Assembly (NCBI GenBank): GCA_009733775.1
Contig: WOGZ01000563.1
Location: 1-14,939 of the forward strand
Direction: 5' to 3'
DNA: 14,939 nucleotides
Source of the DNA: Alectoria sarmentosa
Lineage: Eukaryota; Ascomycota; Lecanoromycetes; Lecanorales; Parmeliaceae
The notes below the pieces were generated by a model. The model had not been told where the DNA came from. It ran no database searches and worked only from the letters and a program-made list of their open reading frames with translations. The position numbers and the translations under genes are program-made. Position 1 is the stretch's first letter, and each line of letters starts with the position of its first letter. Positions 1-8,560 of the stretch are shown here, piece by piece.

Positions 1-483
1 CGCGTTTTTAACTTTTTGTCAAAGCGCGATTTATATCCGATAGGGTTCCCGTAAAGGTATTTCGAGAATCAAAAAAAAAAGCTTTTACTATAAAGCGATT
101 TGACGATAATGATATTACACTCGAAAATTTTAATCGAATAAAACGAAACTATTAATTTCGTTTTCAATTTCGAAATTTTATTATTCTCTTTTCAAGATCT
201 TTTAATCATTAAAACGATTAATATAATTCGAATAACGTATTTTTTATGAATTCGTTGCGATTTATAAAATCAAATGATTTTTTTTTCAAAATAACATCTT
301 TATGTCTTTATATTTCTTTTAAAATTTATCAAATTTATCATTTTTTTAAACATCGTCGAATATTTTTTCAATTATAAAATAAAGATTTTTCGCAAATAAA
401 AGTTTAAATTATATCGAATTAATTTCAAAACTCAACGGGATTTCTCTCATATTTTTAAAACTTTATAAACTTTTAAACATTTT
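1..483 (+). other. Leader of outer copia element E2, no gene recognised
   Basis: This AT-rich stretch precedes the gag of the outer element. Frame 1 is partly open but broken by stops, and no family motif is visible. No copy of the LTR (TGT[CT]GAAAT start, CATATTTT..ACA end) is found here, so the 5' LTR of E2 must lie left of the window. A small inverted repeat, AAAACGAAA at 140-148 and TTTCGTTTT at 156-164, could form a 9-bp stem. Assignment to E2 rests only on position. Confidence 0.4.
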
Positions 484-1692
484 TTGAATAACGATAATAA
501 TAGCGACAGCGACAGCGATAACAATTTTGTTTTAAACTTTTACGTTAATTTCATTCTTATCTCGAAACAATTAACCTCTAAATCATTATCAAAATTTATT
601 ATCAACGAAAAACTCTTCGACTTTAAAGCGCGTTTTATTTCTTCAACGTTATTTATTTTAATCACTTTTAAAAGTTTTATTACGCAAATTTTATCATTTT
701 TAAACCTTATTTCATTATAAATCATTTTTTCAAATATAAATTTAAACGAAAATTCAAATTCAAATTTAAATTTCAAAAGCTTTTAAATCTTGAAATTCAA
801 ATCAATTTCTTTTAATATTATATTTAAATATTTCAAAATCAAATTTTCGACCTTTTTGAGTCAATTTGAAAAAATTAAAATGTTTATAAAAATTGTTAAT
901 TACATTAAATGAAAACGTCAAATGCAAAATTTTTTGAATTTAATTAAATTATGATATTAAATCGAAATCGATACGATTATATTTATTGAAAATCTTATTA
1001 TTGAAACAAAAGACGTTTCGAATAATCGTTTAATCGTCGAAATAAAATTTATTATCATTAAAATAAACGTTTCAATTTAAATCGAAACGTATAATAAAAT
1101 TTATATGATAATGAAAATTCGTTGCGAAGACAATTTTCGAAATAAAATCGAATATTATATTAATGTCTTTAACGTTTAAAAAAAGTTTGAAAAATATAAA
1201 TTTCGAAATTTTAACATTTTTAATTTTAACATTTTTAAATTAAAATTTTTCATTTTAATCATTTGCGAAAATAAATCGTAAAAATATATTAATATCTTTA
1301 TAAACGTTATTTGAGAATTTAAAAATCAATTCGATCAAGCGATTTTTCTTTTTGATGAAAATTAAAAGATTTATCATTTTCATAAAAAATTAAACTTTTA
1401 ATATAATGCGTATCGCGAAAATTATATTTAAATTTATAACGTTTATAATAAAGATTATAAAATCAAATAAACGTTGAATTATGCGATAATTCGATTTTTC
1501 AATATCGTTATCAATTTATTCGATTTTATATATTCAAAAGTGTATGCGCTCGTCGTTATTATAAGCGATTCTTTTAAACATATTCAATAATTCGTATTTA
1601 TTTTTATTATTATTAAAGATATCATTAAATATCGCATTCAAATGAGCGTAAACTTTAATAATTTTCGCATTTACATTCAAATTTGCAAATAT

Positions 1693-1734
1693 TATATTTA
1701 TTATAAAAAGAATTGATATAATATTAACGAATGC
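1693..1734 (+). other. Decayed CCHC zinc knuckle of E2 gag
   Basis: Frame 1 reads Y-I-Y-Y-K-K-N-stop-Y-N-I-N-E-C. The spacing is exactly C-x2-C-x4-H-x4-C if the first and fourth Tyr were Cys (TGT to TAT) and the ninth Tyr was His (CAT to TAT). The last Cys (TGC, 1732-1734) is intact. Such knuckles bind RNA in retroelement Gag. Each substitution needed is a single transition, as expected from RIP. Confidence 0.75.
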
Positions 1735-1786
1735 GATATACGCAATAAACGTTTAAATGAAAACGATATAAATAAGAAAGATCGCG

Positions 1787-1791
1787 GAAAT
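1787..1791 (+). repeat. Target-site duplication of E1, left copy (GAAAT)
   Basis: GAAAT directly precedes the TG of the left LTR and is repeated directly after the CA of the right LTR at 8984-8988. Five base pairs is the usual duplication made by copia integrases. Both copies are unmutated. Confidence 0.92.
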
Positions 1792-1913
1792 TGTCGAAAT
1801 TCAGGTCACGTGATAGGTCACGTGTCGGGCGCATGCGCCCGTAGTTTAGTCGCACTTTCCTTCATAGCACTCTTAAAATAATATAATTAAATGTTCTATA
1901 TCATATTTTCACA
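1792..1913 (+). repeat. Left LTR of E1 (122 bp)
   Basis: It starts TGTCGAAATT and ends CATATTTTCACA. Alignment with the right LTR (8862-8983) is gap-free over 122 bp with 17 differences, all transitions; in 15 of the 17 this copy carries the C or G. It is thus much less decayed than its partner in its first 60 bp. LTRs carry the promoter and the polyadenylation signal; 122 bp is short for a copia LTR. Confidence 0.93.
1806..1841 (+). promoter_or_regulatory. Palindromic sites in the E1 LTR: two CACGTG boxes and a 16-bp palindrome
   Basis: CACGTG occurs at 1807-1812 (within the palindrome TCACGTGA) and again at 1819-1824. CGGGCGCATGCGCCCG at 1826-1841 is a perfect 16-bp palindrome. CACGTG is the classic binding site of bHLH factors (Pho4 and Cbf1 in yeast). 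The position in the first half of the LTR fits a U3 enhancer. A binding role is inferred; no factor is identified from sequence. Confidence 0.5.
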
Positions 1914-1928
1914 AATTATAAACCCGAG
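1914..1928 (+). promoter_or_regulatory. Putative primer-binding site (half-tRNA iMet type)
   Basis: AATTATAAACCCGAG follows the left LTR directly. Allowing G-to-A changes only, it fits GGTTATGAGCCCGAG, which would be complementary to the anticodon arm of an initiator tRNA-Met (CAT anticodon). Copia-like elements are known to prime reverse transcription from such a cut half-tRNA. The match is by eye and assumes four RIP changes. Confidence 0.5.
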
Positions 1929-2907
1929 TTTGCTCAACGATCGTTATAAGCATAATTTATTTATTCATTATTATGATTATAATTGTTTTCAAACATTTCA
2001 TACTCATCGCAATGAAACAATCAATTATAAAGATCTTCATTCATCAACCTTTTTAAAATAAACAATTTTCATTTACAAAATGATTTTTGAATTTAAATGA
2101 TTATGATTCGAAATTCGAAAATTAAAAGTCTCTCAATTTTCGACGAGTCGAAATTATTCGCTTTTAATCGAGATCGTATACGATCTGCGATTATGCGATT
2201 GAATCATAATAAGATCTTTATAACATTGTTAATTTCTTTACATAAAACACATTAAATAAAAGAAAATACGCTCTTATTTTTATAACATTTCATCAAATTA
2301 AAAGTTTGCATTTTCAACGATGTATCGAATTAATAAAACAAATTGAATAATTAAATATCAACATCATTATTAACTTAATTATCGTTTAAAACAATTTAAA
2401 ATTGATTTCATTATTATTTAAACATTTAAAAGTTTATTTGAAATCAAAAATAATAAACTTTATGTATCAAAATTAACGTTTTGATCTCAAAAACCCTTTA
2501 AAAAAAGAAATTGAGGTTTTATTATCGAATTCTTCATTCATTATCGATAACATTTTATTATCATGATTATAAAGTTTAATCAATTTTAATTTTACAATAA
2601 TAATCGTCAAAGCGAATATTTTGAATTCGAATTTTTAATTAAATAATATAAAAAAAGTGCGAATCTTTCAAAAAGATTTATACGTTTATAATTATATTCA
2701 ATATAATTTTAATCGAATTCAATTTTTATTATCAAATTTAAAATCAAATTCTTCGTATCATTAATATCATTTCATTATAATATTATTATTTAAATTTATC
2801 ATTAATTCTCACATAAACATTTTTTATTGTTATTATAAAACCTTGAAATATAACGATAACAATTAATTAATATCGATAAAAATTTAAACGACTTTAACGA
2901 AGATTAA
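1929..2907 (+). other. Long leader of E1, no gene recognised
   Basis: About 1 kb of AT-rich sequence between the primer-binding site and the first plausible coding stretch. All frames are dense in stops and no domain or structured RNA is recognised. A leader over 1 kb is long for a copia element; it may include a decayed N-terminal extension of gag or a packaging region. Confidence 0.45.
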
Positions 2908-3264
2908 CAGAGCATTTATTTCATCTTTTTCACATTATCGTTATGCGATAATAACTTTGAAATCAGCGAGAAGTCATTTAACGTCTTAAACGATATCGAA
3001 ATTTTTGAATTACGCGTTAAAGGCAAACGATCTCGTTTATCAATTTCCTTTGAAACGTTCGAATCGTTCTTTAAAACGTTTGAATCGTCCTTTGAATCAT
3101 CATTAAATTCGTTTATTTCGACATCTTTTCAAAGCGGCACTTTTCAGAACGGCTTTTTCGATTCGCCTTTAATCGTGATAAAAGAATCCTCGCCTTCATT
3201 ATCCTCGTTATTATTATCAATCTCTTATATTTCTTTATTTATCTCTCTCGATATCGATGATTAA
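2908..3264 (+). pseudogene. Ser-rich open frame overlapping the gag start of E1
   Basis: Frame 1 is open for 118 codons (after a TAA at 2905, to a TAA at 3262) without any ATG. The product is Ser/Phe-rich with a short repeated pattern (ETFESFFKTFESSFESS, about 3052-3102) and ends near SLDIDD. Many Phe and Leu codons here are one C-to-T change from Ser or Pro, so the ancestor was probably a Ser/Pro-rich disordered segment, like the Ser/Asn-rich N-terminus of E2 gag. Its stop overlaps the ATG (3257) of the gag body, which is in frame 2. It may be the gag N-terminus separated by a one-base indel, or a separate short ORF. No homologue is recognised. Confidence 0.5.
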
Positions 3265-4372
3265 ATTTAACACTCAAAATATCGTTGAAAATGTTTTTAT
3301 AAATAATGAAGATAATTTTCCTTTGATCTTCATTATCATTTTGAAATTTATTATCAAATATATCAAATGAAGCGAAGATATCAATGATTAATTAATGTTG
3401 AATAACTTTTAATTTTTTATTAACATCATCAAGTTTAAAGCTTGCGTGATTATTCGTCAACGTTTAAATTACGTTAATCGTCAATTCATCAAAAAACATA
3501 ATGAAAATTTTCAAATTATATTAAACGTTATCGATATTTATTATAAATTTATGAATTTTAGATTTTATATCGAATTTATGCGTTAATTGCATAACATTAA
3601 TATTAATTTCGAAAAAGACGTTCGTTAATACGAAAAGAATTTTTATAAAATCAACGTCGAAATCGTTAATTTGAATAATTCATTATTATTTTCGAAACCT
3701 TATTTCATTTAATTTTTTCTTATAAAACTCGACGAAATTTATAATGTTTTTATAACAATTTACATTTAAATTCATATGCTTTATGATTCGAAAATAATCA
3801 AATTCGATTTAATTATTCACGACGTAATAAATGAAAAACGTTATATGCTCGTAATTAAGAAAAATAATGTTATTATATTCGCTTATTATAATAATAAAGA
3901 TAAATAATTCGTTAAAAACGATTTCGACGACTTTAATTTTATTAATCGTGAAATTTATATTTTTTATAAAGTCGTTGATTATAAATTCAAATATTCTCTT
4001 ATTAAATGTTGAATCAAATTTTCTTATTTGAAATTTAAAAAGTTTATAAATGAATAAAAAATGAAAAAGAAGACGCAAATCGATGTTATTTATACGAATA
4101 TTAATATCTTAAATGTCAAACGCAAACGCATCGAAAAAGCGTTATTTAACGCCTTCGCTTTAAGGAAAAATGATTATTTCAACGTTAATATAACGTATGT
4201 TTCAAAAAAGAACGATTATCTTTATATTTATATAACATTTCTCGATGAATTAAACGATCAAAATCATTCGAATTTCATTTTAAATGATTTTAACATTTTG
4301 AATATAATTAATTAAGCGAATTAAAATAAAAATGAGAATAAAAATCTTATCAATTTAATAACGAATCTTAAT
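3257..4372 (+). pseudogene. gag: E1 gag region
   Basis: This is the N-terminal part of a single gag-pol frame (frame 2). It starts at ATG 3257 (MIKFNTQNIVENVFINN), chosen because the frame holds the gag body from there; the Ser-rich frame upstream may be the original N-terminus. FEKDV.QYEKNFYKINVEI followed by a K-P-Y-F-I-x-F-F-L-I-K-L-D-E-I-Y segment (about 3608-3740) resembles UBN2/copia-type gag. A decayed zinc knuckle lies at 3956-3997, then a Lys-rich stretch (KMKKKTQ) and an acidic linker (FLDELNDQNHSNF) toward protease. Several in-frame stops, including 4313-4315, break it. Gag would assemble the virus-like particle. Confidence 0.78.
3956..3997 (+). other. Decayed CCHC zinc knuckle of E1 gag
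   Basis: Frame 2 reads Y-I-F-Y-K-V-V-D-Y-K-F-K-Y-S. The spacing matches C-x2-C-x4-H-x4-C, with Tyr at the first two Cys positions (TGT to TAT), Asp-Tyr where Gly-His is usual (GGT to GAT, CAT to TAT) and Ser at the last Cys. The last position would need a transversion, so it may have been lost otherwise. Intervening residues differ from those of the E2 knuckle. Confidence 0.6.
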
Positions 4373-4768
4373 TTGAATAAAAGTTTATTATTCGTCAAAT
4401 TTATGAATTTCGATATTCGAGTTATAATAAATTTTGATTGCATTCGTTATTCTTTTATCGATCGTTCGATATTCATTATTTATATCAAAATTCAATTTCG
4501 ATTTATTAAAGACATTGAAAACGTCAAAGTTCAATCTTTTATTTGCGATATCATTAATTTTGATTATAATGTTAATGATAAACGCGTTATCTTAACGATT
4601 TTTAATGTAATATACGTGCTCGATATAAATATCAATCTTTTATCAATTAAAAAGCTCTTAAATATCGACATTAAAGTCGCTTTTTATAAAAAAGATTATG
4701 CTTTAATTCAAGACATTATAACATTAATCGATACGCGAAATCACGATTTGTTTTTTTTGAACTTATGA
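4373..4768 (+). pseudogene. pol: E1 protease and start of GAG-pre-integrase region
   Basis: This is a 131-codon open stretch in the gag-pol frame. Residues IINFDCIRYSFIDRSIF match the copia aspartic protease active site: N-F-D at 4430-4438 stands where D-S-G is expected, each change being one transition (GA[CT] to AAT, TC[CT] to TTT, GG[CT] to GAT). The later segment VIYVLDININLLSIKKLL matches the conserved V-x-Y-V-P-x-L-x-x-N-L-L-S-x-x-x-L of copia proteases, and DTRNHDLFFLNL the start of the GAG-pre-integrase domain. The enzyme would cut the Gag-Pol polyprotein inside the particle. With D-S-G lost it is inactive. Confidence 0.88.
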
Positions 4769-5740
4769 AAAGACAATAATGCTTTGATCGTTTATAACGT
4801 TTTTTCGAATTCGATTTATCAATTATAATATGTTCGCATAAGTCATTTAAATTAATAAAATCTCAACAAGCTTTTCAATATTATTATAAATATCGATTTT
4901 TTCAAAAACATTATCGAGAAATACATTTATAAATGTTATATAATAAGTCGTTAAAAAACGATTTTTCATAATAATCTCATAGCGCTCGATATTTTATCGA
5001 ACGAATTTATTTATAACGATTTCATTAAATCTTTAATTTTCATTAATTTTAATGATTATAAATATTTTATAACGTTCAAAAATGATTTTATTTGTTATTT
5101 TAAGATTTATTATATTCATTATAAAAATGAGATCTTTATTATATTTTTGCATTTCAAGATTTATTTAAAATTTCGCGATTATCGAATTAATCGCATTCAT
5201 TTCGATAATGAAAACGAATATATTAATAAAGCTTTTTTTAAATGTCTCGTTTAAATAAACATTAAATAAAAATTCATTATCGCAAATAATCTCAAAATGA
5301 ATAAAATCATCGAACGATTTAATTAAATTTTGATAAATAAGATTTATTTAATTTTGTTAAATTTTAATTTTAACAAATTTTTTTGATTTGAAATAATAAT
5401 TATAATTAATTATTTGATAATGCGATTTTTTAACATTAAGATCATCATTACATTTTTCAAAATCTTTTATTATCGCAAATTTATTTTTTTTCATTTGCGA
5501 ATTATAAGTTTTATCGTTTACGTTTTAAAATGTATTTAAAAAAAACTTATAAATAAAAACGAAAAATGTATTTTTTTAAAATACGAAAACGAATTCATTT
5601 TTCATTTTTATAATTTAATCAAAAAGAAAATTATTCGCGTTAACGATGTTCATTTCGTCGAAAAGCGTTCACATTTCGTGAACCTCGAAAAAAAGATTAA
5701 GACTCATAAACCTTCAAACAAACGTTAATGTTTTTTTATA
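4769..5740 (+). pseudogene. pol: E1 integrase, D,D(35)E triad still readable
   Basis: It runs in the same frame as gag and protease. The core reads DYKYFITFKNDFI, then IYYIHYKNEIFIIFLHFK, the usual Y-F-x-T-F-x-D-D and K-S-E-x-x-x-x-F landmarks. The catalytic codons are GAT 5018-5020, GAT 5204-5206 (in HFDNENEY) and GAA 5312-5314 (in MNKIIERFN): 61 residues lie between the aspartates and exactly 35 between the second aspartate and the glutamate, the D,D(35)E signature of retroviral-type integrases. DVHFVEKR at about 5647-5670 matches the C-terminal end of the copia core region. Integrase joins element cDNA to the chromosome. It is broken by several stops but all three catalytic residues survive. 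Confidence 0.9.
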
Positions 5741-6190
5741 TCAACATTCGTTATGAGAGAGACATTGAATAAACAACGTATCATTATATTATTAAACGTT
5801 AAATTTATAATTTCGATTAAATCGTTAAATCGATTATCGTCAGCGAATATTTCATCGTTAATCGTTAATCGCTTTTAAAGATCTCATTTTATTATTATTG
5901 CAATGCGTATATTTATAACATTTATTAAATTTATTATATTAATCATCAAATTTATTATCGTTTTCTTTTCGTCAATGTTTTCGAAATTTATTAAAATGAA
6001 AATTGTGCGAAAACATCTCGAATATAAAATTATTCAAAAAATATTTGATAATTATAAGAATCTTATTATTTCGAATCTTCGTAATTTATTATTTGATTTT
6101 TTAACGAGAATTTTCGTTATTTTTATTTTTTTTACGAATTATATTAATAAATTTGATATTTTCGAATTTATAATTTACGAATAAACGATT
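5741..6190 (+). pseudogene. pol: E1 integrase-RT linker
   Basis: This is the variable linker of the polyprotein, in the same frame. An open segment at 5903-6184 is rich in Ile and Phe, with many codons one transition from Thr, Pro or Ser, as expected of a decayed low-complexity linker. No domain is recognised, and position is the only support for its role. The apparent 93-residue ORF here is a fragment of the polyprotein, not a separate gene. Confidence 0.65.
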
Positions 6191-7020
6191 TTTAACAATT
6201 TATTTTATATAAATTAAGAAATTAATATACGAGATGAATATAAGTTTTTTATAAATAATAACATTTGATGTTTTGTTCAAACGTTTTTAAAAATTTATAT
6301 CTTTAAAGATCGTTGAATTTATATTATAAAGCGAGATTTTAAAAAAAAAATCATTCGTTATAAAACACGTTAAATAATTCGAAAATTCGAATAATAAAAG
6401 AATCGTGATTATTATAACATTTTCGCGTTAATAATAAAGTTTATAAATTATAAAACGATTTTTGCGTTTGCGACGATTATGAATTAAGACGTGAAATAAA
6501 TAAACGTCAAAATCGTTTTTCTTTATAACGATGTTTAAGAGAACATTTATATATAATAATCTAACGATTTTAATAAAAATAATATCAAAATTTGCAAATT
6601 GAATAAAACCCTTTATGATTTAAAATAATCTTTTAAAATTTGATATTAACATTTTTCGATTTATATAAAAAAACTCGATCTTAATTTCATTAAATCGAAT
6701 AATAATATGTTTATAAATTTCAAAAAAAAAATCATTATAACGTTTTACGTCGATAATGTTTTGATTATAAATCGTAATAAAATCGTTATTAAACGAATCA
6801 AAAATGCCTTAAACGTCAAATTTTATATATTAAATTTGAAATTATACGTCTTTTATTTAAGCATGATTATTAAAAAAAATCGTTATAATAACATTATTCA
6901 TTTGAAATAAAAAGCGTACATTATACGTTTTCTCAATTATTTCAAATGTTAAAATCTCATTTTTATTAATACATCATTTGAAATTAATCGTAAATTGACG
7001 CTCATTAAAAAGGGTTACGT
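6191..7020 (+). pseudogene. pol: E1 reverse transcriptase (RVT_2)
   Basis: It continues in frame 2. Landmarks in order: R-Y-K-T-R (about 6357-6371) for the R-Y-K-A-R of RVT_2; IIKFINYKTIFAFATIMN (about 6431-6484); INVKIVFLYNDV for the D-V-K-T-A-F-L motif, with the catalytic Asp now Asn at 6503-6505; FYVDN at 6743-6757 for Y-V-D-D, second Asp changed to Asn; then LNLKLYVFYLSMIIKKNR (6830-6883) for the D-L-G-x-x-x-x-Y-L-G-M segment. The enzyme copies element RNA into cDNA. At least two catalytic aspartates are lost and stops interrupt it. All losses are G-to-A transitions. Confidence 0.9.
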
Positions 7021-7735
7021 GATTCTCAAAAAGTTTTATAAAAAATATTAATTCGTTATAAATTCTTTTATATATATTATATTGAAAACTCGTTTCGATA
7101 TCGCTTATGTTGTTTTTTTGATTAATCGATATTTAATTAACTTTATTTTAACACATTAAAATGCGATTATTCGAATCTTTCGATATCTTAAAAACACGAT
7201 GCATTACGAATTCGTATATAAGAACTTTTTGAAGAATTTATTCGATTATATTAATTTTGATTAAATTAAAAACTTAATTCGAAGGTTTATTTTCGATTAT
7301 TTGTTCAATTTAAATAATAACGTTATTAATTGATTAAATAAACGTTAAATTATTATGATATTATTCATTTGTGAAATAAAATATATTAATCAAACATAAA
7401 TTATTAAGAAAATTATTTGATTGAAAAACCTTTTTAATTAATTCTTGCGATTTAACGATTCGAATTTTAAAATCATTATAATTTTTGAAGATAATTAAAA
7501 GATAATCGCTTTCGCAAAGAACGCTCAATTTTATATTCGTATTAAACACATTAATATCGCTCATCATTTTGTGCGCGAAAAAGTCAATGATGATATTATA
7601 AATGTTCAATATGTTTTTATTAATAAATAAATGATTAATGACTTTATCAAGGTTTTATGTTTTGATAAGTTTATTATCTTTCGCGATGTTCTTAAGATGA
7701 AAATAATTTCATATCATTTATTTAAGATTATTTGA
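7021..7735 (+). pseudogene. pol: E1 RNase H and end of pol
   Basis: TRFDIAYVVFLINRY (7088-7132) matches the T-R-P-D-I-A-Y-A-V segment at the RT/RNase H junction. IIRIFRYLKN follows for the K-R-I-x-R-Y-L-K-x-T motif, then a segment matching R-R-S-T-S-G-x-x-F, then FAKNAQFYIRIKHINIAHHF (7511-7570), the C-terminal signature of copia RNase H. KVLCFDKFIIF ends the recognisable domain near 7680. RNase H removes the RNA strand during reverse transcription. The frame is unchanged from gag onward. The original stop is uncertain; 7733-7735 (TGA) is the first stop after the last conserved block. Confidence 0.9.
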
Positions 7736-7871
7736 ATCATTGTTTCAAGAGAGACGTTTAAATCGTTATTATTATTCAACGCTCGCAATTTCAAGGGAGC
7801 GATTTCATTAATTTTCATATTTCGAATGATCGATCGAAATCGGAATTACCCGCAGAACCTCAATATTAATT

Positions 7872-8054
7872 TTGACGTGTCAAAACTCCGTTATGTCATT
7901 ATTATATCAAAAGTTGATTTATCGTTATTATAATTATAATCATAAACTTTACGAGCCTTTTTTCGAAAAACCTATATTTATGTATAATCTTAATTTAAGA
8001 TTTACGTCGTCACTCAAAAGGTCGTTATCGTCGACTTTTCGTCAATTATCTTAA
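7872..8054 (+). CDS. Possible small ORF in the E1 tail, unknown function
   Basis: Sixty codons are open in frame 3, downstream of and not in frame with pol, beginning at an ACG codon or another near-cognate start (no ATG at 7872). Residues KLIYRYYNYNHKLYE and SLKRSLSS have counterparts in an open frame of the E2 tail (about 12909-13089: KLICRYCIYNHKSYE, SKRSLSP). The shared peptide may only mirror shared DNA, since the whole tail is conserved. It is the longest uninterrupted frame in the tail of an element otherwise full of stops. No domain is recognised. Confidence 0.25.
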   Translation: MTCQNSVMSLLYQKLIYRYYNYNHKLYEPFFEKPIFMYNLNLRFTSSLKRSLSSTFRQLS

Positions 8055-8068
8055 ATATTCTCATAAAA

Positions 8069-8139
8069 TTATCATATTTATGTTTTTTGAGATTATTATA
8101 TTTATGCTCTTAAGGTTATCGTATTTATATCTTTAGACG
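8069..8139 (+). repeat. Tandem repeat of about 24 bp, three copies, in the E1 tail
   Basis: Units at 8069-8092, 8093-8115 and 8116-8139 share TTATNNTATTTAT followed by a T-rich half. E2 has one recognisable unit at the matching place (13124-13147), so the repeat expanded in E1 or contracted in E2. Confidence 0.6.
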
Positions 8140-8356
8140 TTATTGTCGTTATCAACTTCATGAATATCGTCATTATACACCGTTCGCATGCACGTTATTA
8201 ATTATTATTATCAAGCATTACTTGTAATATCTTAAAACGACTCTTACGAGCCTTGCAGTCAATCGCATGCATATATGTATATGTATATACAATTCGAAAT
8301 ATTTCGTTCAATCGGAAAATTTACCCCCACATGTATTCATCGATTATGTGTTAATC

Positions 8357-8480
8357 GATTTTTGATGTGCATCAGATGAATTGAAAATAAATTTGTTAAA
8401 AAACGGTTTTTCGTTAAAAAGTGGAATTTTTTTTATGTGATATCGTGACGAATATGTTCAAAAGAACATAATCGTTTTCA
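8357..8480 (+). repeat. Highly conserved tail block, E1 copy
   Basis: These 124 bp align without gaps to 13355-13478 of E2 with six differences, all transitions (95% identity). A run of more than 40 bp in the middle, containing GTGGAATTTTTTTTATGTGA and TATCGTGACGAATATG, is identical. The block is non-coding and lies about 380 bp before the LTR. Its conservation exceeds that of pol and of the LTR middle. Confidence 0.85.
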
Positions 8481-8486
8481 GATTTT

Positions 8487-8560
8487 CGATTTTCATTTTT
8501 TTTATTCGGCTTTGAACATCGCGAGTTTCGAATCTCGTTTTTGAAATTTGAATGTTTATA
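8487..8560 (+). repeat. 74-bp tail repeat, first E1 copy
   Basis: It contains TTTGAACATCGCGAGTTTCG and repeats at 8645-8718. A single counterpart lies in E2 at 13495-13568. CGAGTTTCGAATCTCG inside it is a near-palindrome. The duplication is specific to E1. Confidence 0.75.

Larger units (their letters stand above)
484..1791 (+). pseudogene. gag: E2 gag, 5' part: Ser/Asn-rich N-terminus, gag body, zinc knuckle
   Basis: Gag is the structural protein that forms the cytoplasmic virus-like particle and binds element RNA. In frame 1, 484-720 is open and begins with an Asn/Ser/Asp run (NNDNNSDSDSD), followed by a Ser- and Thr-bearing segment that looks disordered. The gag body follows from about 841: KRQMQNFLNLIKL (about 913-951) resembles the conserved W-x-R-x-M-x-x-x-L segment of copia gag, and KIRCEDNFRNKIEYY (about 1120-1164) the later I-R-x-x-D segment. 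A decayed zinc knuckle lies at 1693-1734. Several in-frame TAA/TGA codons break it; no indel is needed. The frame is cut at 1791 by the E1 insertion and resumes at 8989. The true start is unclear: the first bases at 484 read TTG, and an ATG lies at 880. Confidence 0.8.
7787..8356 (+). other. 3' tail of E1, first part
   Basis: This non-coding tail follows pol. From about 7787 it aligns with the tail of E2 (from about 12808), for example AATTTCAAGG followed by CGATTTCATTAATTTTCA in both. It contains a possible 60-codon ORF (7872-8054) and a short tandem repeat (8069-8139). Copia elements usually have a short 3' untranslated region, so more than 1 kb is unusual. Confidence 0.6.

Noticed and set aside
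430..480. Possible remnant of a 5' LTR of E2 (TCATATTTTTAAAACTTTAT)
   Set aside because: Only about 10 bp resemble the LTR end; no TG start, no central part and no terminal CA could be found upstream.
3809..4078. Minus-strand 89-codon open frame
   Set aside because: It lies opposite E1 gag, which has supported motifs in frame 2 on the plus strand; no recognisable domain on the minus strand.
7361..7609. Minus-strand 82-codon open frame
   Set aside because: It is the complement of the RNase H C-terminal block, whose plus-strand reading carries the family signature.
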